Shown: positions 1-8,240 of the stretch, piece after piece
How the letters are laid out: each line of letters opens with the position of its first letter
How positions within the stretch are numbered: position 1 is the first letter of the stretch
NCBI GenBank assembly: GCA_937930695.1
Contig: CALHCB010000096.1
Span: 1-40,236 of the forward strand
Direction: 5' to 3'
Origin: an uncultured Acidimicrobiales bacterium
GTDB taxonomy: Bacteria; Actinomycetota; Acidimicrobiia; Acidimicrobiales; SZUA-35
DNA length: 40,236 nt
Position numbers and translations under genes: made by a program
Notes under the pieces: generated by a model
The model's input: only the letters and a program-made list of their open reading frames with translations
What the model was told of the DNA's origin: nothing
Database searches by the model: none

Positions 1-462
1 AACGAAGAGTGGATGACCGGCTTCGGGTTCCTGCGGTCGACGCAAGGTGCGGTTGTTTCCGACGTGCTTGCGGCCAAGGAAGACGACATTCCACCTCTGG
101 TCTATGCCCGCCCGAGCGACTCAGTTCGCGATGTCGTGGAACTGATGCACCAGCACGACGTGTCCCAGCTCCCCGTCGCCAAGAACGAAATGCCGCTTGC
201 CACCGCCGAAGTCATGGGCTCGATCGACGAACTGCGAATCATGGAGGCAGCATTCGGTGAGACCAGTGTGCTCGAACGCTCCGTCGAAGAAGTCATGAGC
301 CCCAAACTGCCGACAATTGGTGTCGGCGAACCGGTGGAGCTCGCCGTGCAACTCCTCGACATCGCGCCAGCTTTGCTGGTCCTCGACGGGGGGCGGCCTC
401 GCACAGTGCTCGCTCGGGCCGACCTACTTTCATTCCTGTCGCTCGATACCGCCAAAGCCTGA
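1..462 (+). CDS. cbs: Cystathionine beta-synthase, C-terminal part (5' end outside window)
   Basis: The reading frame is open from base 1 and ends at TGA 460-462, so only the last 153 residues are visible. The first residues, NEEWMTGFGFL, resemble the end of the PLP-dependent catalytic domain of actinobacterial cystathionine beta-synthases. After it come two CBS modules, the first around the segment reading VYARPSDSVRDVVELM and the second around EEVMSPKLPTIGVGE. These paired domains are the regulatory part of the enzyme, which condenses serine or acetylserine with homocysteine or sulfide. The next gene starts 11 bases downstream and encodes a cystathionine-metabolising enzyme, which supports the call. 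The catalytic lysine lies outside the window. The alternative, a stand-alone CBS-pair protein, is unlikely because the frame has no start with a ribosome-binding site here. Confidence 0.85.
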   Translation, partial: NEEWMTGFGFLRSTQGAVVSDVLAAKEDDIPPLVYARPSDSVRDVVELMHQHDVSQLPVAKNEMPLATAEVMGSIDELRIMEAAFGETSVLERSVEEVMSPKLPTIGVGEPVELAVQLLDIAPALLVLDGGRPRTVLARADLLSFLSLDTAKA

Positions 463-473
463 GGAGGCCCGAC

Positions 474-1628
474 GTGTCTGACAAAAATTCGTCGTACGGA
501 TTTTCTACCCGCGCCATCCATGTTGGCCAGGATCCCGAGCCGATCACCGGTGCGGTGACGGTCCCGGTGTTCCAGACCTCGACCTTTGCCCAAGAGGCAG
601 TTGGAAAGCACTCGGGGTATGAATACGCCCGCACCGGCAATCCGACGCGGACCGCGCTTGAGCGGGCATTCGCCTCGATGGAAGGCGCATCGTTTGGCGT
701 CGACTTTGCATCGGGCCTCGCGGCCGAGGATGCGATCCTTCGCATGCTTTCTCCCGGTGATCACGTGATCATGGGGAACGACGCATACGGCGGCACGTTC
801 CGCTTGATCTCCAAGGTGTTCGGCAAGGCCGGAATCACCTGGTCCGCCGCCGACTTGACCGATCCGAGCACGCTCAACGATGCCTGGCCAGAGGCCACCA
901 AGATCGTCTGGGTCGAGACCCCAACGAATCCGTTGCTCAGTGTTGTGGACATCGCGGCGGTTGCCGAAATCACCCACGCGAACGGCGCCACGCTCGTCGT
1001 TGACAACACCTTCGCTACTCCCTATCTCCAACAGCCCCTATCGCACGGCGCGGACATCGTCGTGCACTCGACCACGAAGTACTTGGGTGGGCACTCTGAC
1101 ACCGTGGGTGGATTCGTCGCGACAAACGACGGCGAGATCGACACCCACCTCCGCTTCATTCAGAACGCGGTTGGAGCGGTTCGGGGACCCTGGGACGTGT
1201 ATTTGACCCTCCGAGGAGCCAAGACGCTCGGCGTGAGGATGGATCGTCACAACGAGAATGCTTCGGAAGTCGTCGACTTGCTGAGCGGACACCAAGCGGT
1301 GTCGACGGTTCTTTATCCCGGCCTTGAAAGTCACCCTGGCCATGCCGTGGCCAAGAAGCAGATGTCTGGCTTTGGTGGCATGGTGAGCTTCCGGGCCGCC
1401 AACGGGCGTGACGCCGCGATCCGCATCATCGAGTCGACCGAGCTCTTCACGTTGGCGGAATCGCTTGGAGCGGTGGAATCGCTCATTGAGCATCCCGGTG
1501 TGATGACGCATGCATCAGCTGAGGGATCACCGCTCGAGGTTCCGGACGATCTTGTCCGTCTCTCGGTTGGCATTGAGGACATCGCCGATCTCCTTGCTGA
1601 CCTCGAGCAAGCTCTCGAAAACGGCTGA
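474..1628 (+). CDS. metB: Cystathionine gamma-synthase / gamma-lyase (PLP-dependent)
   Basis: A 384-residue protein of the Cys/Met-metabolism PLP enzyme family, full length for the family. Visible motifs are YEYARTGNPTR (about 50-59, phosphate-binding tyrosine and arginine), VETPTNPLL (147-155), VVDNTFATP (175-183) and the PLP-lysine motif HSTTKYLGGHSD with Lys202. The start is GTG 474, 6 bases after the GAGGAGG at 461-467 that overlaps the cbs stop. The family makes cystathionine from an activated homoserine or cleaves it to cysteine; sequence alone does not separate the two reliably. Position directly after cbs suggests use in reverse transsulfuration (lyase), although the actinobacterial relatives are usually named metB. 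It overlaps the next gene by one base. Confidence 0.9.
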   Translation: MSDKNSSYGFSTRAIHVGQDPEPITGAVTVPVFQTSTFAQEAVGKHSGYEYARTGNPTRTALERAFASMEGASFGVDFASGLAAEDAILRMLSPGDHVIMGNDAYGGTFRLISKVFGKAGITWSAADLTDPSTLNDAWPEATKIVWVETPTNPLLSVVDIAAVAEITHANGATLVVDNTFATPYLQQPLSHGADIVVHSTTKYLGGHSDTVGGFVATNDGEIDTHLRFIQNAVGAVRGPWDVYLTLRGAKTLGVRMDRHNENASEVVDLLSGHQAVSTVLYPGLESHPGHAVAKKQMSGFGGMVSFRAANGRDAAIRIIESTELFTLAESLGAVESLIEHPGVMTHASAEGSPLEVPDDLVRLSVGIEDIADLLADLEQALENG

Positions 1629-2548
1629 TGTCGTCTGCTCCCCGAGTTGCCGTGCTGCCGAAGAGCGGCCGGTTCGAGTCGCTCGAGGCGGCGGTCGTCG
1701 ACGGGGGAGGGGTGGTCGCCTCGATCGAAGAAGCAGACGCCCTGGTGTGGGCGGACCCTGCCTGCCCCGAGGACCTTCCAGGCATCTTGGCTCGGGGGCC
1801 CAGCGTGCGATGGGTCGGCTTGCCGTTCGCTGGCATCGAGCCTTACCTGGGATATCTCACCGACGAACATGTTTGGACCGCGGCGAAGGGCGTCTACGCC
1901 GTGCCGGTGGCCGAGCATGTTGTGGCTTGTGCCCTGGCTGGCCTGCGTGGGTTGGTGCACTACGGCCGCCAACGAGAGTGGAGCGGACCACAGGGACGCA
2001 ATCTCGTTGGGGCCAACGTCACGATTCTTGGTGCGGGTGGGATCACCGACGAACTCGTCAGGCTGCTTGAACCGTTCGAGTGTCGGATCACGGTGGTCCG
2101 CCGACAGGCCGATGCCTACCCGGGCGCAGCGCGAACGCTGAGTCTGACTGATCGTCTTGATGGGCTCGCTGACGCAGACGTCGTTGTGCTCGCCCTGGCG
2201 CTCACGCCCGAGACCAACGGAGTGATCGGAGCCGCCGAACTCGCAGCAATGCCAAAGCACACTTGGCTCATCAACGTGGCCCGTGGCGGTCATGTGCAGG
2301 TCGACGCGCTGCTCGCAGCTTTGGCCGCTGATGACATCGGCGGCGCAGTGCTCGACGTGACAGATCCCGAGCCGCTCCCTGACGGCCATCCGCTGTGGAC
2401 ACAGCCGAACGTGATGATTACCCCGCACGTCGGCAACACACCCGAGATGGGCATCCCATTGCTCGCAGCCCACATCGCAGGGAATGTTTCGAGATTTCGA
2501 ATTGGTGACGACCTGAGCGGAGTCGTCGACACAAAAGCGGGCTACTAA
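1628..2548 (+). CDS. D-isomer-specific 2-hydroxyacid dehydrogenase, NAD-binding
   Basis: A 306-residue soluble oxidoreductase of the D-2-hydroxyacid / phosphoglycerate dehydrogenase superfamily, reducing a 2-keto acid with NAD(P)H or the reverse. The NAD-binding segment is VTILGAGGIT (131-140). The likely catalytic residues are Arg219 in INVARGGHV, Glu248 in DPEPLP and His267 in ITPHVGN. The last glycine of the usual GxGxxG is replaced by Thr140. The substrate cannot be read from the sequence; the lack of an ACT domain and the short length argue against a standard SerA. The ATG shares one base with the stop of the preceding gene, so it is probably co-translated with the cystathionine enzyme and may act on a keto or hydroxy acid linked to sulfur or serine metabolism (inference). 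Confidence 0.82.
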   Translation: MSSAPRVAVLPKSGRFESLEAAVVDGGGVVASIEEADALVWADPACPEDLPGILARGPSVRWVGLPFAGIEPYLGYLTDEHVWTAAKGVYAVPVAEHVVACALAGLRGLVHYGRQREWSGPQGRNLVGANVTILGAGGITDELVRLLEPFECRITVVRRQADAYPGAARTLSLTDRLDGLADADVVVLALALTPETNGVIGAAELAAMPKHTWLINVARGGHVQVDALLAALAADDIGGAVLDVTDPEPLPDGHPLWTQPNVMITPHVGNTPEMGIPLLAAHIAGNVSRFRIGDDLSGVVDTKAGY

Positions 2549-2701
2549 GCGGGTTATCGGCGCTGCCGCGCCGAACTTGAGTTGCGAAGATGTGAAATCG
2601 GTCGCATCAAATTTTGATTGATTGGCAGAGGTGTGACTACCTTGCGTACCGGTTCGCTCCCAAGGGGGTGCGAATTCACGCCGCAAGGGGGTCTTCACGA
2701 C
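2549..2701 (+). promoter_or_regulatory. Upstream region of the Liv transporter operon with ATCAAA-T-TTTGAT dyad
   Basis: This 153-base gap holds no gene. It contains a small GC hairpin, CGGCGC-TGCC-GCGCCG, soon after the dehydrogenase stop, without a T-run, so any terminator is weak. An AT-rich dyad follows at 2606-2618, two 6-base arms (ATCAAA / TTTGAT) around a single T, about 85 bases before the first ATPase gene. An operator for a transporter regulator is a reasonable guess. I could not define a convincing -35/-10 pair. Confidence 0.35.
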
Positions 2702-3466
2702 GTGGCAATGCTCGAAGTCAAGGACATCACTGTTCGATTCGGTGGAATCGTGGCGCTGGATGGTCTGACGTTTTCCATTGAAGAAGGCCAGATCCTGGGT
2801 CTGATCGGACCGAATGGTGCGGGAAAGACGACGCTCTTCAATGTCGTCAGCCGCATCTACGATCCGACAGAAGGTTCTGTCACCTTCAATGGCGACGACT
2901 TGTTGGCCCTCCAGGCCCACGAGATCAGCCAAAAAGGCGTGTACCGAACATTCCAGAACCTGGCTCTGTGGCCAGGACTCACCGTGATGGAAAACGTCAT
3001 GGTTGGTGCGCACGCAAATACGAACTCCGGCTTTCTCAAGTCGATGTTCAAGATCGGCAACGCGGCCGAAGAGAAGATGCTCAAGGAGCGGGCGTACGCA
3101 GCCCTCACCGAGCTCGGTCTCGAACAGCACGCGTTCAAGCCTGCTGTCGGTTTGCCGTTCGGAACGCTGAAGCGCATCGAACTCGCACGTGCCCTCATCG
3201 GTGACCCGAAGCTCTTGATGCTCGATGAGCCAGCCTCCGGGCTGACCCACTCCGAGGTCGATGAGCTGGCAGACGTCATCAAGATGATTCGTGATCGGTA
3301 CAACCTGACCGTGCTGTTGGTGGAACACCACATGCGCATGGTCATGGCGATTACCGAACAGATCGTCGTGATGAACTTCGGCAAAAAGATCGCCGAAGGC
3401 GATCCCGATGTCGTCCGTGCGGACCCACAAGTTGTCGAGGCCTACCTGGGGAGCCAAAAGGTATGA
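2702..3466 (+). CDS. livG: Branched-chain amino acid ABC transporter ATPase (LivG-type)
   Basis: A 254-residue cytoplasmic ATPase of the hydrophobic amino acid uptake family, energising the LivH/LivM permease pair. Walker A is GPNGAGKT (36-43), Walker B LLMLDEP (171-177), and the switch histidine lies in LLVEHH. The ABC signature is LPFGTLKR (151-158) rather than LSGGQ, a degeneracy typical of LivG proteins. GTG 2702 is chosen because AAGGGGG at 2685-2691 sits 10 bases upstream; ATG 2708 is possible but too far from it. The open frame extends further upstream without a ribosome-binding site. The stop overlaps the livF start as ATGA. It is the first gene of the transporter operon. Confidence 0.9.
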   Translation: MAMLEVKDITVRFGGIVALDGLTFSIEEGQILGLIGPNGAGKTTLFNVVSRIYDPTEGSVTFNGDDLLALQAHEISQKGVYRTFQNLALWPGLTVMENVMVGAHANTNSGFLKSMFKIGNAAEEKMLKERAYAALTELGLEQHAFKPAVGLPFGTLKRIELARALIGDPKLLMLDEPASGLTHSEVDELADVIKMIRDRYNLTVLLVEHHMRMVMAITEQIVVMNFGKKIAEGDPDVVRADPQVVEAYLGSQKV

Positions 3467-4221
3467 CCATTGCAGAGACAGAAACCGCAGGAGCGACCAG
3501 TTCCTCCCCGGAGATCATGCTCAGCGTCAACGGAATCGAGGCCAGCTACGGAGCTGTCCAGGTTCTGCGAGATCTGAGCCTCGAAGTGCCCAAGGGCGAA
3601 GTCGTCGTCGTGCTCGGTGCCAACGGTGCCGGCAAGACCACGACCCTTCGGGCCATTTGCAACATGGTGACCTGCAGTGGTTCGGTCACTCTTGAGGGTC
3701 ACGAGATCGGCAAATCGAATACAGCAGACATCGTCAACCGCGGCGTTGCCCACGTCCCCCAGGGACGAGGGACCTTCCCCGAGTTGTCGGTGAAGGACAA
3801 CCTGTATGTCGGCGCCTACACCCGTGGGGACAAAGACGGTGTCGAAGATGACATCGATCGGTGGTTCACCAAGTACCCCGTACTCGGCGAGCGAAAAGAC
3901 CAAACCGCAGGATCTCTGTCCGGTGGCGAGCAGCAGATGCTGGCCGTCTCACGGGCGCTCATGTCGCGACCCAAGGTGTTGTTGCTCGATGAGCCATCAC
4001 TCGGACTCGCCCCGATCATCATCGAAGACCTCTTCCAGACCTTCAAGTCGATCAATGAGGAAGAGGGCACGACGATGCTCGTCGTTGAGCAGAACGCGAA
4101 CCTTGCGCTCGATATCGCCAACAAGGGCTATGTGCTCGAGGCCGGCGAAATCGTGCTCGAAGGCAATGCGAAGGATCTGCAGAATGACCCCGCCGTCCAA
4201 GAGGCCTACCTCGGCGGCTGA
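3463..4221 (+). CDS. livF: Branched-chain amino acid ABC transporter ATPase (LivF-type)
   Basis: A 252-residue ATPase, the second nucleotide-binding subunit of the importer. Walker A is GANGAGKT (52-59), the signature is LSGGEQ (152-157) and Walker B LLLDEP (173-178), followed by SLGLAP, a LivF hallmark. Residues 1-18, before the ABC fold, are a short polar extension. It is translationally coupled to livG by a 4-base ATGA overlap and is followed after 51 bases by the first permease gene. Only this one ATPase pair is present in the window, so it probably serves both permease pairs of the locus. Confidence 0.92.
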   Translation: MTIAETETAGATSSSPEIMLSVNGIEASYGAVQVLRDLSLEVPKGEVVVVLGANGAGKTTTLRAICNMVTCSGSVTLEGHEIGKSNTADIVNRGVAHVPQGRGTFPELSVKDNLYVGAYTRGDKDGVEDDIDRWFTKYPVLGERKDQTAGSLSGGEQQMLAVSRALMSRPKVLLLDEPSLGLAPIIIEDLFQTFKSINEEEGTTMLVVEQNANLALDIANKGYVLEAGEIVLEGNAKDLQNDPAVQEAYLGG

Positions 4222-4272
4222 GCCCGACCGAGACGACTCACTACCGACTTCACCAGGAGAGATCGCCGCATC

Positions 4273-5220
4273 ATGACACTGCTGCTTCAACGAATCTTCG
4301 ACGGCCTGACCACCGGGGCAATTTATGCCGCCGTGGCCGTCGCATTGGTCTTGATTTTCAAGGCCACAACACTCATCAACTTCGCTCAGGGCGAGTTGGC
4401 GATGATCGGAGCCTTCTTTGGCTACGTCTTTGCCGTTCAAACTGACGTACTTGACTTCATTTCCGAGGACGACACGTACCTCAAGACATGGGTTGCCGCC
4501 ATTATCGCGATGATCATCAGCGCGATATTGGCGCTCATCATTGAGCGAGTGCTGGTCAGACCCTTTGACCCAACAGACCACTTGCCGGTGGTGCTGATCA
4601 CACTTGGTCTGTTCCTCATCATCAACGCCATGGCAGGCGAGATCTGGAACTACCAGGCGCAGAGCCCACCAATGCCCGGTTTGTTCCCGAACAACTTCGA
4701 TGACCTGATCATGGTCGGTGAAGCTCGCTTGTTCTATGACGCAATGGGCATCGTGTTCACGCTTTTGGTCATGCTTGCCATTCTGTTCTTCGTGCTCAAC
4801 CGCACGAAGATGGGCCTCGCATTCCGGGCAGTGTCCTCCAACACCGAGTCAGCTCGCCTTGTCGGTGTGCGCACCGGTCGAGTTCTCGGCTTTGGCTGGG
4901 CGCTTGCAGCGTCGTTTGGAACACTCGGCGCCATTCTGGTGGCACCCCGCCTCTCACTGCAGCCGAACATGATGGCCGTGGTCCTCATCTACGCACTGAC
5001 GTCAGCTGCCGTTGGCGGTCTTGACAGCCTTGGTGGAGCGGCCCTCGGTGGCGTCATCATCGGCCTCGTCAACTCCGTTGGCGTTGGTTACATCTCTGAC
5101 TGGGAGCCATTTGAGTTCCTGCGAGCGACTCCGCTTCTGCTGTCGCTCATTGCCCTGTTGATCACACTCTGGTTCAAGCCCTCTGGTCTCTTTGGGACCA
5201 AGGCCGTTGAGAGAGTCTGA
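4273..5220 (+). CDS. livH: Branched-chain amino acid ABC transporter permease (LivH-type), first copy
   Basis: A 315-residue polytopic inner-membrane protein of the LivH family. The N-terminal pattern QRIFDGLTTGAIYAAVAVAL and LINFAQGELAMIG is characteristic, as is the C-terminal LWFKPSGLFGTKAVERV. Eight or so hydrophobic segments are visible. The loop VLNRTKMGLAFRAVSSN is the cytoplasmic coupling region that meets the ATPase. AGGAG at 4255-4259 precedes the ATG. It pairs with the LivM-type gene 11 bases downstream. A parallel copy starts at 8241, with the same start and end motifs but clearly diverged. Confidence 0.9.
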   Translation: MTLLLQRIFDGLTTGAIYAAVAVALVLIFKATTLINFAQGELAMIGAFFGYVFAVQTDVLDFISEDDTYLKTWVAAIIAMIISAILALIIERVLVRPFDPTDHLPVVLITLGLFLIINAMAGEIWNYQAQSPPMPGLFPNNFDDLIMVGEARLFYDAMGIVFTLLVMLAILFFVLNRTKMGLAFRAVSSNTESARLVGVRTGRVLGFGWALAASFGTLGAILVAPRLSLQPNMMAVVLIYALTSAAVGGLDSLGGAALGGVIIGLVNSVGVGYISDWEPFEFLRATPLLLSLIALLITLWFKPSGLFGTKAVERV

Positions 5221-5231
5221 GGAGGATTCAC

Positions 5232-6362
5232 ATGCCAATCACCGTTCAAGAAAACAGTGCACAGCACAAGTTGCATCGCCTCATTGGCGCTGGAGCGTTC
5301 GGCGCGGTCCTCGTGGCCCTGCCCTTTATCCTTCCGGAGTTTCAGGTAGGACGTTTGAATCGGGCGATCTACCTCGCCGTTGCCATCCTCGGTCTCCAAC
5401 TTGTGTTGGGATACGGCGGACTCTTGGCCCTTGGCCACTCAGCCTTCATCGGGACAGGTGCATTCATCACAACGTGGCTTGTGATGGATCAACCGTTCTT
5501 CGGCGGGGACTTCTGGGAGTTCTGGATGGCGATTCCGATCGCGATGCTCGTCTGTGCAGGTGCCGGCTCACTCATTGCCGTGCCTGCCTTACGTATCAAG
5601 GGTCTCTATCTGGCCCTGATCACCATCGCATTGGCAACCGTCTTCCCTGGCCTGGCAAAGATCGAGTCCTTCGGAATTGCGGAAGCAACCGGCGGGGTCA
5701 ACGGTCGTGAGCTCACCGAGAAGTTGGTGCCTCCAGGTTGGGCCGAGAGCCTTGGGTTCTCGGCTACTGAGCCTGGCCGGTACCGCTACTTCCCGGTTGT
5801 GCTGCTTGCCATTGCTGCCTTCTGGGTTGTCAACAACCTGATCAAGAGCCGCCCCGGTCGCTCTGTTGTCGCCATTCGCGACAACGAAACAGGCGCAGCG
5901 GTCAGCGGTGTCGATCTGACCAGGACAAAGGTCACCAACTTTGCGGTCAGCGCTTCACTCGGCGGTCTCGCCGGTGGTATGTGGGCCATGGACAAGGGCT
6001 TTGTTGCCGAGCAGGACTACGGCTTCGTGCTCGCTATTGACCTTCTGGTCGGCCTGGTGATCGGTGGTGTGGCGACGGTTCCCGGAGCTGTCGTTGGTGC
6101 CCTCGTGGTGGTCTTCATCCGAGAGTTCACCAAGGGCCTCGAGATTCCGCTCGGCTTCTACACCATTGATGGTGGCGGACCGTTGAGCCAGGCCATCTTC
6201 GGGTTCATCCTGGTCGTCGTGACCTTCTTCGCCCCTGGCGGGTTGGTCTGGATGTTCCGGCTGATCAAGTCGAAGTTCTACCAAGTCATTCCGGAGATTC
6301 CGGAACTTTCCGAGCCGGTCATCCCGTTGGGACAGACCGAGCCGGCAATGGTGATGAGCTGA
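5232..6362 (+). CDS. livM: Branched-chain amino acid ABC transporter permease (LivM-type), first copy
   Basis: A 376-residue membrane protein of the LivM family, partner of the preceding LivH. Diagnostic segments are LQLVLGYGGLLALGHSAFIG near residue 60, ALRIKGLYLALITIALA near residue 120, and a coupling loop reading SRPGRSVVAIRDNETGA. The C-terminal tail (about 35 residues after the last membrane segment) is hydrophilic and proline/glutamate rich. GGAGGA at 5221-5226, just after the livH stop, serves as ribosome-binding site. The binding-protein gene follows after 157 bases. Confidence 0.9.
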   Translation: MPITVQENSAQHKLHRLIGAGAFGAVLVALPFILPEFQVGRLNRAIYLAVAILGLQLVLGYGGLLALGHSAFIGTGAFITTWLVMDQPFFGGDFWEFWMAIPIAMLVCAGAGSLIAVPALRIKGLYLALITIALATVFPGLAKIESFGIAEATGGVNGRELTEKLVPPGWAESLGFSATEPGRYRYFPVVLLAIAAFWVVNNLIKSRPGRSVVAIRDNETGAAVSGVDLTRTKVTNFAVSASLGGLAGGMWAMDKGFVAEQDYGFVLAIDLLVGLVIGGVATVPGAVVGALVVVFIREFTKGLEIPLGFYTIDGGGPLSQAIFGFILVVVTFFAPGGLVWMFRLIKSKFYQVIPEIPELSEPVIPLGQTEPAMVMS

Positions 6363-6519
6363 CGCAGCGAGTATTCGCTACCGTCACAAATCGCAACACG
6401 ACAGACCCAATATGACAATCTCGGGCCGTGACATACGTTCGGTGCCGAGCTCAAGCAAACTACGTTCGAATACACAATTCGCATCCCGTTCGGGATACGA
6501 CAGGGGAGGAGAACCCAAC
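6363..6519 (+). promoter_or_regulatory. Leader of the binding-protein gene with ATCCCG-TT-CGGGAT dyad
   Basis: This 157-base gap separates the permease pair from the binding-protein gene. At 6483-6496 there is a perfect dyad, ATCCCG/CGGGAT around TT, ending just upstream of the strong GGGAGGAG ribosome-binding site (about 6504-6511). It could be an operator or a small mRNA stem. A shorter dyad, AGCGA/TCGCT, lies at 6366-6379 right after the livM stop. The gap length fits a separate promoter for the abundant binding protein, but I cannot place -35/-10 boxes with confidence. Confidence 0.35.
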
Positions 6520-8118
6520 ATGAACAAGCCTGCATGGCGTCGCCTGCTTGCATTGCTCTTTGCTTTCTCACTGGTTGCCGCAGCTTGCGGCGGCGGTGAC
6601 GATGAGGGAACAGAGGCAGGAGCTGACGAGGGTGGTTCAGATACCACCGAGGCAATGGAAGAAGAAACTGAGGACGACGGGGAAACCGGCGGCCAGGTTG
6701 ACGAGGACGAAGCTGCCGATGCTATGGCTGACGCTGCTGACGCCGAAGAAGTCGAAGCTGCCGCAGATTCCTTCGAAGGACTTCAGGAAGTCTGGGCCGC
6801 TGAGCGTGCCTCGATCGTGGCCGCCCTTCAGGCTGGTGAATATGGCGTCGGAGACGACGGCGTGCTCGTCGGACCTGGCGGATTCACGCTCGACACCAAC
6901 GCGTGTCCAGCTGACTGGGACAACAACGAAGGCATCACCGCAGACAGCATTCTGATTGGTCACACGACCGCTCAGTCCGGTGCCCTCGCTGCCTACGGCA
7001 ACATCGGTGTCGGCATGGAGGCGTATTTCAACTACGTCAATGCCAATGGTGGCATCAATGGTGCCAACATCGACATCACCATCAAGGATGATGCCTATGT
7101 TGCAACTCAGACTCAGGAACTCGTCAACGAGCTGCTGCAGTCGGACAAGCCGTTTGCCATCAACACCTTGGGTTCACCGAACACCTTCGCCGTGTACAAC
7201 CAGCTCAACGACGAGTGTGTTCCACAGCCAATGGTCATGACCGGCCACCAGGCTTGGGGCGATCCGGAGAGCCATCCATGGACCACCGGTTACCAGCTGT
7301 CCTACGCCACTGAGTCCCTCCTTTGGGGTTCATGGATCGAGCAGAACTTCCCCGACGGTGGCGTCACCGTTGGTGCGCTCGTCATGGACAATGACTTCGG
7401 TCTTGCTTACGAACTCGGCTTTGCTGATTTCGTAGAAAACTCCGACATCATTGACGAGGTCGAGTTTGTTCGTCACGATCCCGCAGCGGCAACGCTGACC
7501 AACGAGGTCACGACGATCGCTGCTGGCGATCCGGACATCTTCATCTCGATGACTGCCGGAAACCCGTGCCTCCTTGCAATCCAGGAAGCGGCTCGCGCCG
7601 GACTCCTCGATTCCACAGATGCTCTGTTCACGCCGTCGGTCTGCAAGGCAGTGTCGGCGTACATGGAGCCTGCCGGAGATGCCGCTGATGGTTGGTACAT
7701 CGTCGGTGGCGGTCTCAAGGACACGACCGACCCGCAGTGGGCCGACGATCCTTGGGTCTCGTTCGTGAACACCGAGGTTGAGGCTGCTGGTCTCGACTCC
7801 GGAATTTCGCTCTTCGGCGACGGTTTCCACCGTGGCTGGGCGTTCGAGCAGGCTCTGCTCATCGCTGCTGAGCTTGATGGTGGCGTGACCCGCACCAACT
7901 TCATCATTGCCCTTCGCGGCATGACCTCCATGACGAACCCCGGCTTCTTGGACGGAATTCAGTTCGGCATGAACGGTAACGAAGACGCCTACCTCATCGA
8001 AGGTTCCGACATCAGCTTGTTTGATGCTGGAGCACAGACGTGGGTCAAGGAAGGCGGAGTCATCGACCTCGCCGGAACCTCACCGAACTGCAACTGGGTC
8101 GCCGGCGAAGGCTGCTGA
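6520..8118 (+). CDS. Branched-chain amino acid ABC transporter substrate-binding lipoprotein
   Basis: A 532-residue exported lipoprotein of the Leu/Ile/Val-binding (periplasmic binding protein type I) family. ATG 6520 is chosen over an in-frame start at 6412 because it has the ribosome-binding site and is followed at once by a lipoprotein signal: basic MNKPAWRR, hydrophobic core, then LVAAAC with Cys23 as lipidation site. Residues 24 to about 85 form a very acidic, low-complexity linker rich in Asp, Glu, Gly and Ala. The ligand domain begins near DSILIGHTTAQSG. The protein captures the substrate outside the membrane and delivers it to LivH/LivM. The actual ligand is not readable; the family also binds amides, urea or aromatic acids. 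A hairpin terminator follows 57 bases after the stop. Confidence 0.9.
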   Translation: MNKPAWRRLLALLFAFSLVAAACGGGDDEGTEAGADEGGSDTTEAMEEETEDDGETGGQVDEDEAADAMADAADAEEVEAAADSFEGLQEVWAAERASIVAALQAGEYGVGDDGVLVGPGGFTLDTNACPADWDNNEGITADSILIGHTTAQSGALAAYGNIGVGMEAYFNYVNANGGINGANIDITIKDDAYVATQTQELVNELLQSDKPFAINTLGSPNTFAVYNQLNDECVPQPMVMTGHQAWGDPESHPWTTGYQLSYATESLLWGSWIEQNFPDGGVTVGALVMDNDFGLAYELGFADFVENSDIIDEVEFVRHDPAAATLTNEVTTIAAGDPDIFISMTAGNPCLLAIQEAARAGLLDSTDALFTPSVCKAVSAYMEPAGDAADGWYIVGGGLKDTTDPQWADDPWVSFVNTEVEAAGLDSGISLFGDGFHRGWAFEQALLIAAELDGGVTRTNFIIALRGMTSMTNPGFLDGIQFGMNGNEDAYLIEGSDISLFDAGAQTWVKEGGVIDLAGTSPNCNWVAGEGC

Positions 8119-8174
8119 TCTAGAGCAATCGTGATGTTCTGAGCAACTGAAATTGCTCGAAACCAACACCTTGT

Positions 8175-8218
8175 GCGACGGTGCTGGGGACCTCGGTCCT
8201 CAGCACCGTCGCCGTTTT
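8175..8218 (+). terminator. Strong hairpin terminator/attenuator after the binding-protein gene
   Basis: Bases 8175-8191 pair with 8196-8212 in a 17-bp stem (one G-T wobble, 8187/8200) closed by a CTCG tetraloop, followed by CG and TTTT at 8215-8218. The T-run is short but the stem is very stable. It lies between the binding-protein stop (8118) and the second LivH start (8241), so it should terminate or stabilise the binding-protein transcript while letting only part of transcription pass to the second permease pair. Confidence 0.8.
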
Positions 8219-8240
8219 GGGGCAGCGTTCTTCTTCACAC

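Noticed and set aside
1331..3457. Long open frame (708 codons) on the minus strand
   Set aside because: It is antisense to metB, the dehydrogenase and livG, all with clear family motifs. Its translation shows no recognisable domain; long antisense frames are expected in GC-rich DNA.
8181..8240. In-frame GTG 8181 as the start of the second livH
   Set aside because: It lies inside the terminator stem and adds residues not found in LivH; ATG 8241 gives the usual LivH beginning.
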